Origin: Stromatinia cepivora
Taxonomy: Eukaryota; Ascomycota; Leotiomycetes; Helotiales; Sclerotiniaceae
DNA length: 64,000 bases
Reading direction: 5' to 3'
NCBI GenBank assembly: GCA_014898415.1
Contig: RCTD01000002.1
Span: forward strand, 248,001 to 312,000
Under the pieces are notes generated by a model. It saw nothing but the letters and a program-made list of their open reading frames with translations, ran no database searches and was not told the origin of the DNA. Positions 46,649 to 56,551 of the stretch are shown here, in pieces (position 1 is the first letter of the stretch; every line of letters begins with the position of its first letter). Position numbers and translations under genes: made by a program.

Positions 46649-47931
46649 ATGCTTCATCATTTGATGGTGGGAACTTGGACCCCTCCAGGTGCGATTTTTA
46701 CAATTGAATTTGATGATGAAGCATTAACTTTGAAATTGCTCAAGAGAACTCCAATTCCAGAAGACGAGCCAATCTCATGGATGACTTTTGATGTAAGTTT
46801 AGATTTCTGTCGGATGAGAGTCTCTTGGTTGCCAGAGCGCGCTGATCTCGAATGTCTTCATTTCTAGCATGCGAGGAAAAACATATATGGAGCTTCAATG
46901 AAGAAGTGGTCAAGTCATGCTGTTACAAGTCCTGCAGAAATTCAACATATTACTTCACATCCTATGTCCCATGACCGTATGTAACTTCCTCAGTTTGTGT
47001 ATTATTTGAGAAATTTTCTAATATCACGAACAGCCTCCGCGGCGAAATCTGATACGAGAACAAGAGCAATTTTCTGCTTAGCAGCAAAGAAGCCACCCTA
47101 TCATGTTTACGGCAATCCATTTTACGAGTATGCTGGACACGGAAATGTTTTTTCGGTCGATGAGAATGGCACATTGAAGGAGAACGTCCAAAACTATGAA
47201 TATAGTCCCGAATCCGCAATACATGGAATGGTATTTGACGCAGAAGAGAATTATCTTTATTCTGCGGATATGTGGGGGAATAAAGTATGGACACATAAAA
47301 AGGATAGCCAAACGGGTTTGCTTGAGTTGGTGGGAAGTGTAGATGCGCCCAAGAAGGGAGATCATCCTAGATGGGTTGAAATACACCCAAATGGAAAATA
47401 TCTTTATGCTTTGAACGAAGCAGGAAATAATTTGGCGGTCTATGTCATTGATGAGAAAACCCATCTGCCAGTATTTACAAATATTACATACCCATTGGTA
47501 CCTCCAGGTATGCATTTTCCCTCCCCTTCATTACCACACATATTTTCCCGCTTAGCGACTAACATATAATGATAGGGGTTCCAAATCTTAACCTATATCG
47601 ATCAGATGTCGTTTTCATATCGCATAGCGGCAAATATCTCTTTGCAACATCACGATCGAACGATTTCAAAGTTACCGGTTACATAGCAGTTTTCAAACTT
47701 GGACCAGCTGGAAATATCGAAAGACAGATATGCCTGAATCCAACACCAACAAGTGGAGGTCACTCAAACGCAGTTAGTCCTTGCCCCTGGAGTGATGAAT
47801 GGTTGGCTTTGACGGATGATCAAGATGGTGGATTTGAAATTTATAGATGGCACGAGGATTTTTTGTATAGGGTTGCGAGAATTGATATCCCGGAACCTGG
47901 ATTTGGTATGAATGCTATTTGGTATGATTAA
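46649..47931 (+). CDS. 3-carboxy-cis,cis-muconate cyclase (lactonizing enzyme)
   Basis: Beta-propeller enzyme that closes 3-carboxymuconate to 3-carboxymuconolactone in the eukaryotic protocatechuate branch. Exons are 46649-46792, 46868-46976, 47034-47507 and 47576-47931 (introns 75, 57 and 68 nt), giving 360 residues. The start MLHHLMVGTWTPPGAIFTIE, the middle YSADMWGNKVWTHKK and DHPRWVEIHPNGKYLYAL, and the end PTSGGHSNAVSPCPWSDEW and GFGMNAIWYD all match the fungal enzyme known from Neurospora. An in-frame ATG at 46598 would add 17 residues (MLRNSFIRRLYSSQARR) with mitochondrial-presequence character. The family normally starts at the later ATG. Confidence 0.95.
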
Positions 47932-48375
47932 TAGACATAGAAAAAATAGACAAGATCTAGCTAGTATAAATTTTTGAAATGTACAAATTTTTTGGGATTG
48001 AGTAAACCCATTGATTTTGATGCCTTAAGGTTTAGCGAGGCATCTGCCGTGATCTCATCTGAAAAAAGCCGGAGAAGCTTTCCGAGTCAAACATTACTGG
48101 ATTTCTAACCGCTATTCAACTACCCCTCAATAATATGGGGACAATATTATAAATATGGAGGGGCAGATAAGGCCGTGTACGACGGGACGGTTAAGCCTTC
48201 TGCCCCCTTAATCCTCTCTTTCTCGCCCACCATGCGAAATTATATCCAATTTCTGATCTGGAATCTCCTCATCAATACATCTCTCACTTATCCAAACGAT
48301 TGATCTTGCGATCAAGTCCATCTACACAGGATATTCCCATCAACCCCACTACTACAACATCTCATCACCTCAATC
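47932..48375. other. Intergenic / promoter of the fusion hydrolase
   Basis: 444 bp between head-to-tail genes. It includes a C/T-rich leader (about 48270-48375) before the ATG. Confidence 0.4.
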
Positions 48376-50043
48376 ATGGCACCCATACCCGGACTCCTCT
48401 ATGTTACCATGCAACCTCAAGAATCTCTTTCCGATTCTCAATGGCACGACTGGTACAACAATGAACATGGACCTCTACGATTGCGTCTTCCCTTCATCAC
48501 AAACGGTTTCCGCTACCGCGCAAACGACTTATCGTCTTCGACTCCTGCCTCTCCATCTCATCCAGAATGGATGGCCATGTACGATGTCACAGATATGGCT
48601 GCCATGAACACCGAAACCTATCTACGACTTCGCGGACCCGAAGTGAAGACCGACAGAGAAAAAGAAACTATGGCGCAGATCAAGGTGGATAGAAAGTTGT
48701 ATGATTACATTAGTGGCAGGGAAATAGACGGATATAAGAAGGTGGAGGAAGTGGGGTATGAAGAGGGAAATTACGTGGTTGCTTTCACGGCTGAAATCAA
48801 CGAGGAGTTCGAAGAAGATTACAATAAATGGATGGAAGAGGAGCATTTGCCAATGCTTGCAAAGATTCCAGGCTGGAGACGTACGAGACGCTTTGTTACG
48901 AGTAGCATACTCGGAGGGAAAGAAGGAAAGGAATATTTGACCATTCATGAGTACGCCCCTCAAAACGATGCATCAGGGGAAGAATATAAAGCAGCTATAT
49001 CAACAGAATGGTCTAAGAAAATCATTTCAAGTGCTTTGAAAACCAATAAGGCTAGGCATTATGATTTATACTACACATTCGGTGCCGCACCTCGAGATAT
49101 CTCCAACTTCTCCAGGTCTTATTCGACGAGTTGGCAATCGATTGACGGAAAGACAAGTACCGGACCAAACACCATTGCCGAAGACGGAGCAATAGAATCA
49201 TATATGACAACGCAAGATGGGGTTGAACTCGCGTACCGACTCGAAGGATCCGCTGACCCAACTGCTCCTCTTATTATCCTCAGCAATTCCATTCTTGTAA
49301 CATATTCAATCTGGACTCCCTTCATCCAAGCATTCCTCGCATCACCCACGGGAAAGGGATATCGAATCCTTCGTTACAACACCCGTGGTCGCACATCTAA
49401 CGCCGGCTCCTTACCCATAACTATCGACCTTCTCGCTTCCGACATTATCCACATCCTAGACACCCTCCGCGTCCCCAAAGCCGCCTGTTTAATCGGTGTC
49501 TCACTCGGTGGTGTCACTGTTCTCAATACTGCTCTCAAATACCCCGATCGCGTCAATGCTTTCATATCCTGCGACACAAATGCCTGCGCCCCTCCATCAA
49601 ACCCCAAAGCTTGGGACGAGCGCATCGCCATGTCAGCCGCCGAATCCGCCAAATCGTCCAACAATGATCAGATTGTAGGATCCGAATTGGCGGAAATCAC
49701 AACGCGTAGATGGTTCGTAGCGGAGAATTATGAAAATGAGACGCTGAAGAAAAGATTTCAGGATGTGAAGAAGCAGGTCGAGGAAAATAGTTTTGAGGGG
49801 TTTCAAAAAGGTGTGAAAGCTCTTTATCAATATGATATCAGGGAGGAGATGAAGAAGCCGGTGGTTGAGAAAGGGTTGTTTGTGGTTGGCGGTGGCGATG
49901 GCGTTTTACCTAGGACGATGAAGGAGATGGCGGCGAATTATGGAAATGGTGTTGAGTGTAAGGTTATTGAGGGAGCGGGACATCTACCGATGGTTGAAAA
50001 GCCAGAGGAGTTTGCTGATGTCGTGGCCAAATTTCTGGGTTAG
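48376..50043 (+). CDS. Fusion of two EthD-like barrel domains with a 3-oxoadipate enol-lactonase-like hydrolase
   Basis: Single exon, 555 residues. The N-terminal half has two dimeric alpha/beta-barrel (EthD-like) units. Unit 1 (about 1-110) contains WHDWYNNEHGPLRLRLP. Unit 2 (about 130-235) contains YNKWMEEEHLPMLAKIPGW. The C-terminal half (about 275-555) is an alpha/beta hydrolase with RYNTRGRTSNAG, the nucleophile elbow LIGVSLGG (Ser376) and the late His of EGAGHLP (about 535). The RYNTRG block and overall layout fit PcaD-type enol-lactonases, which open the lactone to 3-oxoadipate. Clustering with ring-cleavage and cyclase genes supports this step. Whether the barrels isomerise, decarboxylate or bind the lactone is unknown. 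Confidence 0.88.
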   Translation: MAPIPGLLYVTMQPQESLSDSQWHDWYNNEHGPLRLRLPFITNGFRYRANDLSSSTPASPSHPEWMAMYDVTDMAAMNTETYLRLRGPEVKTDREKETMAQIKVDRKLYDYISGREIDGYKKVEEVGYEEGNYVVAFTAEINEEFEEDYNKWMEEEHLPMLAKIPGWRRTRRFVTSSILGGKEGKEYLTIHEYAPQNDASGEEYKAAISTEWSKKIISSALKTNKARHYDLYYTFGAAPRDISNFSRSYSTSWQSIDGKTSTGPNTIAEDGAIESYMTTQDGVELAYRLEGSADPTAPLIILSNSILVTYSIWTPFIQAFLASPTGKGYRILRYNTRGRTSNAGSLPITIDLLASDIIHILDTLRVPKAACLIGVSLGGVTVLNTALKYPDRVNAFISCDTNACAPPSNPKAWDERIAMSAAESAKSSNNDQIVGSELAEITTRRWFVAENYENETLKKRFQDVKKQVEENSFEGFQKGVKALYQYDIREEMKKPVVEKGLFVVGGGDGVLPRTMKEMAANYGNGVECKVIEGAGHLPMVEKPEEFADVVAKFLG

Positions 50044-50638
50044 CTGAGATATATAGTTTGTTAACTAGTTTCCAAATGATCAATTGCGATATATATGATC
50101 AAGCTTTTTGACCTCAGCGATGTAAAATATTTCTTGAACATATATACATGTGGAAGCTTCCCATCTTACAATCAATCTAAATAAAATAGCCCTTGACGAA
50201 AAACTTTACACTTAAAGAAAAAGAAAGATTACCAACAGCTAGGTACCTAGCTACACGAATAAAAACCTGTTAAAAACTTATTAAACCGCATCGCATATAC
50301 ATTCATCCCATCCCATCCCATCCCATTCCACTCCATTACATACATATATAAACTTCTCTACTTAATTACCAGTACATCCGCCCGCACCACCTTTCCCTAG
50401 GTAATATATAACACACCTCCCTGTCTGTGTATATATTCCACCGTTATTATGTGTTCCTGTTCTCATATCTTTGTAGAACCTGGAAGGAACTTAGATACAT
50501 GTAGGTAAGAAGATTACATACATAAAAGAGAATTAAAAGGGGAAAAAAAAGAGGAAGAAGAAGAAAAATGTACTAGTAGAGAGAGCTAGATATGAAAAAA
50601 AGCTTTTATGCTATGTGGAGTGCACCTTTGCACATTTG
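50044..50638. other. Intergenic, convergent 3' ends
   Basis: Nothing recognisable except short CCCAT and purine repeats. Confidence 0.4.
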
Positions 50639-53600
50639 TTATAGCATATACCTCACGGGCATCGTCCTCGTGCGGTTCGTTCTTCTTACTCCATCTTCTT
50701 CTTCCTCATCCTCATTCTCATTCTCATCCTCACCCCCATCCCCATCCCCATCCCCATCCCCATCCCCATTATTCGCATCCCCCATCTCCACATCCGATAA
50801 TTTACCAATAAATGTTTCGTCTCCAGGATCACTGTCTTGTATCATATCAGGGCAGAGAGAAGAATCGACATCTAGCATCATCTCATCGCTATCGTTGTTC
50901 TCTTCTTGATCCGAATGTGAATGTGCGTTTGATGGGCCCGCATCATCGTATTCTCGAACCTTGGCCTTTTTGCTCGCTTTCGTTCTTGGTCTTCCTTTTT
51001 GCCAACCTACTTTTCTCTTTTCTCCCATTTTTCCCTTCTTAGCGCTCTTCTTTTCACTCGGTTCATTTAATGTCCCCTTGTTCGCTTTCGTTTTTCCTTT
51101 CTTATCCCCGCTTTTCTTATTCAAGCCGTGGATCTCCGCAAATGTCGGACCATAGTCGAAAAGTAATTCCTCCCCAATCAAAATGTTGCGAGTGGCCCGG
51201 AACGCAATCCTATGTTCCCCTTGAACCAACAGAATCTTTGGAACGCAATTCATACCTTCGGCTTCTGATTCCGCATGGTTGATAAATCGCGTTTTATTCC
51301 CCATCCGCGTAGCATCAATAACCCATTCCTTATTCAAAGTGAACAGGAAACTCAAGCGCCTTGCATCATAACCCAGTCCCCTGCGTTCGGCTTCATTATC
51401 AGAAATCACTTCCCCAGTGTATTCACTAATAAAGTCCCCTTTCTTGACAGGTTCTGCAGTGAAAAGTCCAAAGCCGGCGTTTGGAATTGGAGACTTTCCT
51501 AGAATAAGCTTTTTATTGACTCCCCGTTGCAAAGCTATATTCTGACAGCCATGCTGAAAGATTTCATCTTTGTAACGGTCTTGCGGTCGAATGCGAGGAA
51601 TCGCTCCACAGGTATCGCATTGATCACCGCATTCACGGTTCATTTGGAAGCAAATGCAGGTATCGGAAGCGCAAGCAAGACCCTCAGCATGGCAAGAACA
51701 CCCAGCGAATCGCCGTGCACAGTCTTCTGTGCATCCGCAGAATTGTTCGCAGAGAAGATTGTTGATTACGCAGTAGCAGTGCAGCTCGCGACGGCAAGGA
51801 CCTTCATGTACGCAGGGAACGGATTGGACGCGTAGATTGTGCATATGCGCTACAGTGCTATCTTGCCATCCTGGTTTGAGGCCGCGATTTCTAGGTACTG
51901 CTGCGGGGTCGTACCAATCTGCTCGCTCACTTTGCTGCTGCTTGCGGAGACTCTTACTCCTGCCGATAGAGATTTCTTCCTCAAGGTCGAGGATTTTGGA
52001 ATAGATCTGCCAGCAGGGTTTATCAAGAATATCCACAAGACTACATGGCTTATTGGGTTTGGTTACTAGCAGTATACTTTTGAGCTCGTTTTCTTCTTCT
52101 TGGGTCCAGGCATGATTCGTCCATTCAGTCCTTCCACGGTAGCATTCTTCACCACATGATTTTGCGGTGTCTTTGTCGGTATTCCAATGCTCTGGATGCC
52201 AATTCTCATTCTTATTACTGTGATCTCGAGCATTGTGTTTTCGCATGACTTCTGGACAGTGCATAATAAATCTCTCCCACACATACTCGTAATTTGACTT
52301 CTTGAATGATGATCGATCGGGAGAACCGATTTCCGAGGAACCATCACTGGGAATGTCCTTGTTGGTCTTTCGATAATTGTACTCGCCATGAGTTGTACAG
52401 GCAGCACCTTGGCAGATGAGGCAAGAAAATTGCGCCATTGTCTCCAGTCGTTCTGGGGGAGGTGGTTGATCGCCTGATAGTTTGTATAGTTTGTCCTTTG
52501 AATCCTCCACCAACGCTTTGAACCGGGATTGCGATAGGACCACATCCTCCAGATCAATATCAAAGCCTGCGGCCATTTCCTTGGCAACCAATTCCATTAT
52601 CTTAAGCGTGTCTCCAGATAGAGGGCCACCAAGTGTTTCGAGAACTAATCTTTTCTCCCTTGTAGGGTATGGTAATACTTCAGACTTATGTCCCAAATAG
52701 TATCGAACGAGTGTGTCCCTATTGCAACTTTCGTATCCCATATTCTCTAAAAAGACATCTACATGCCTGTCGATTTGAGATATTTGTTCCTTCTCTCTTG
52801 GGTCATCATTTCTTTCCGCATAAGCTGTGTGCAGGTCCTTTTCAAATTTATTCATAGCCTTCTCCTCATTCTGTACAACCAACGGAATATACCGGAGTAT
52901 GTCATCGTCTCCGGTAAGATGATTTCGGATAACATTAGTGTGATGAGTGTAGCTGGGTGTTCGCTCCACACCACCATCTCCAACTACCATTGGTAGAACG
53001 TAATTTGGCGTTTTGTGTTTCTTGGTTATCTATTAGCAACTCCTGAACGATGTAGGATCTAAACACTTACTTGGATATTCAACTTTATAGCTCCCTTAAC
53101 ATGTGCATCTGGTGTTTCCAAAGATGCGAAGGGGCTTTCGTTGTCGTCCAGGGTATCGTTATTCAATGCTAAACGAGCGCGCAAATGTCGTTTCTCCAGA
53201 AGAGATTCAAGGCTAAGACTCCAATCTTCCATCATTGCCTCCTCCGAAATGCCAAAACTTACTTTGATCTCTTCCATTGACATTTCTTGGCGCACCATTT
53301 GTGTGGATGCATCTGGGGTTAAAGAGTTTTCTTTGGACTGGGCAGGTGCTTCTAATCTTCGGCTTCTCTCCTCTTCGGGACTCTTATGAGAACTTGATCC
53401 AGAGCGGGTGGATAAAGGCCTCGACACTAAGTATTTATTTGGATCTTGACCCCTTTTTCTTTTCCTTTGGAGCGCCGGCCGAATCTCGTCATCATCATCA
53501 TCATCATCGTCATCATCCACAGCCTCGTCGTCGGCGGTCTCTGTTCCTACCATACTACTCTGCATTTGTTTCTTTAGCTTTTCCCAGGCTGGCCCGCGTC

Positions 53601-54972
53601 TTGGACCGCCATGATTTCCCTTTTTTTGGTAAACGACCCCTCGAACTTCGGGATTATCAGCACCACTCGGAGATTCATCATCCATGATCCCGTTGTCGGC
53701 ACGATATAAGCTGTCATTTCCATCTGCCTGCAAGCTCCTTTCTAAAGCTTTCTTATTGGGATTTTCATGTTCAGCATCATCATCATCCATATCGAAAGTC
53801 CGGTCATTTGCTCTGGCCGATATAACATCATCCGTCCCTCTTACTTCACGCCTGGCCTGAGATGCTTCTTTTGGAATTAGTCGATTAGAGTGCTTGTATT
53901 CCTTTGCCGTTGATTTATTATGCCTTGCCTCTCTTTCCATACGCAGACCCTGCAAGACATCTTTCTCCTTATGTGAATCAAGGTCCGTCCGGGTTTCATT
54001 GTCGTTTTTACTTCCAAGACCGCCATCATTAATCCGAGTATGACTACCTAATACTATTGAGGGGAACCTTTTCGCGAGAAATGGGGATTTTTTGATCTCG
54101 GGGGGTGAGCCAGGGCGTTGCTGTTTTGACGTTGCATCCCTTTCAGACGTAAGATGAGCTGATGGAATATTTCTGGATTCTTTCTTTGGAAAAGGATCTT
54201 TCGTAGATGGTGATGTAATAGGGTTGCTAAAAGGTGTCATACGTGTGGCGGGGACCGGCGGCGAAACGTCGGCTGTTGAAGTCGCCGTGGCCTTCGCACC
54301 TGGTTGCTGGTTCACAACATGAGAGGTGTTGGAAGTAAGTGGTCTTGACGAAGTCCCGTAACTTTTCAATGCTCCTGGTGTCGATCTTGCTGAGATCGGC
54401 GCAGAAGTCTTTCTCTCTTGTGTTAAATTGGAGCTAACTGGACCAACTGATCCCGAGTTGGATTTTCGGTGTGCTGTTTTGCGGGCAGTGTAGTTTTGTC
54501 GGAGAGAGGGAAAAATGCTTTCCGTCTCCGCGCCATTGGATTTTGACTTCGAAAATGACCTTCTAGTCATATCATCATTGTTCCTGGTGCCACCATTTTG
54601 CTTTGAAAGAGACCTTGATACTTTTATTCGAGGTTCATCGTCAGATTCACCTTCCGATAAAAGGCTATATGTTCCTCCATTTTGATAATTTGATACCTTT
54701 GATGGTGGCTTTTCTGCAGTTTTCACAGGAGCGTTTGCTGGTGATTTTGCTGATTTCGTCTTTCCTTGTGATGTTGCCGGCGCAAAAGGTTCATCGTCGG
54801 ACGATAATGACAAATCAATGATTTCCCTATCACCTTTCTCCTTGGGGCTTTCCCTGCGCTTCTCGCTGCCCTTTTGCTCCCTATCATCATCTTCGGTGAG
54901 ATCAATAACTCCAGATGAAGCCACTCTGTTGCGGCTTTCACCAGCAAAGCTTGATGCATTCCCATAAGGCAT
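50639..54972 (-). CDS. kmt6: KMT6 / EZH2-type histone H3K27 methyltransferase (PRC2 catalytic subunit)
   Basis: Nuclear enzyme placing the repressive H3K27me3 mark. Exons are 54972-53071 and 53020-50639 with one 50-nt intron, giving 1427 residues. Residues 1-620 are disordered, Ser/Asp/Lys-rich, with SUMO-binding-like GVIDLTEDDD and REIIDLSLSSDDE near the start and a ten-Asp run. An EZH2-like middle follows. A Cys-rich pre-SET/CXC region (about 1036-1109, with CYCVINNLLCEQFCGC) leads to the SET domain (about 1139-1264). The SET domain shows NAGFGLFTAEPVKKGDFI, YTGEV, RFINHAESE and GEELLFDYG. The canonical NHS reads NHA here. The acidic tail has a GD repeat from a microsatellite and ends MPVRYML. 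It is longer than animal EZH2 (about 750 residues). Confidence 0.95.
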
Positions 54973-56551
54973 TTGGAGTTTGATTTCTTGATTTGATGTA
55001 GTTTTCGTCGTATAAGTTGATAAGCTTTAGTAGAAAGACTTCGATTCAAGTAACGTGATTTTATGCAAATATTAGAAAGTGAATGAATTAGAATGGGTTA
55101 AAAAGAGTGAAAGAATTAAAAGTTATGGTATGAGAGATGGGAGATGAGCATCGATTGAAGGCGAACTAGAGTTGTGATCTAAATATCATACTTTGGAAAT
55201 ATCTGTATTTCAAAAGAAGATATAGTTGATCGTTTTGCCCATTAAACATCGATTTGTCACTCTATTCTTGTCTCGCTCGCTGCTGCTATCCCCCATCAGT
55301 GATCTTATTTTGGAAGTTCGAAGCTGTACATTATTTGTGATATTTGGTAATGTGAAGATGAAAGTTATTGAGGGAATTATTATAAAGATATATTTTACCC
55401 ACATAAGGAAGAAGTTGCTTGTTTGCTGTTTCAGTAGTAGATATGGTGATATTGTGGTTGCACGAACAAAATTTAAATATTACCTAAGCAACCGGTGAGT
55501 TTCTAGACCTTGTCAAAGTACCTGGTAGTAATAAGTAATTACTAAATAGTATCTACTCTATATCTACTGTGTGAATTTTACAAAATTTTACAATATTAGT
55601 ACTCAATACAAAACCATCTTTCGCTCTCTACATGATGCTACTCAAGTGTATTCTGGTTAGATACATGAAACATCAGCCTTTCTAGAAGGGAATTCAGCCG
55701 GCAACTTTGTTTTTCTTATAGGGGTCTATCTGTTATAGAAGAGACAATACAAACAGTACTTACTATTGATGAATAAAATCATTTCTTCTTCCTCATTTTG
55801 CCCATCCACTTGTTGTTAATCTTTATGGGCTGCTCAAAGAATGGAAATAATTGGTTAGATCACGTGATATAAACACTCTTCCCTCCCTGCAGGTGGTTTA
55901 CCATTAATACGTCAATATTTATCATCTTCTGGTGGACAACTTGACCCGCACCACCAATATATCACGTGGATACACTCGGTGTATGCCGAAAAAGCGGAGA
56001 ACTTGCACCAGCCACCTCCATTATTTCCTGCTGTCTACCAATTCGCTCCACAATGATGTAAACATCAGTTTATTGGGTGGAAAAATATCTCAAGTTAATC
56101 CGTGATCTTGCAGGGACAACCATACAGCTGTCAAGCAAAATGCATGCCATCCTGATTGAAGTTGTCGCCTTGTCGAGTAAGGAATTTACCAATGACTTGG
56201 TTTATGTGGGACTTATGTATGCTAATTCACGTAGTTGCCGAATTTCGGTAGAACCATATTCCGATCATTCAAGAAATTAATATCGCCATACAATGCCAAT
56301 GTTACTACCCCTCTCCGGATCATGTTCGGGGGCCAGAATTGTTCCATTCCTGTCAATCTATTGGGCAGCTTAGAGGTTATGCAGAAGTAAGTTTGCAGAA
56401 ACCACCCTCGGTACAAACGACCCCAGGCTACCTGGCTGGTAGTGGGTCGCTTCGGACAAGATGTATATATATAGAGAGAGAGAGAGAGAGCTTGATTTTA
56501 AATATCGTTTCCTGGATCAAGCAATACGATTTCCTACTTATCTGCTGCACC
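54973..56551. promoter_or_regulatory. Divergent interval, kmt6 / GH35
   Basis: 1.58 kb without a supportable gene. A GA microsatellite lies at about 56470-56491, just upstream of the GH35 ATG. Two CACGTG-type or near sites (cacgtgat about 55861, cacgtgga about 55965) are present. Confidence 0.45.

Noticed and set aside
53277..53687. 136-codon plus-strand frame opposite kmt6
   Set aside because: Antisense shadow of the Asp-rich region of KMT6 (poly-His from the GAT run).
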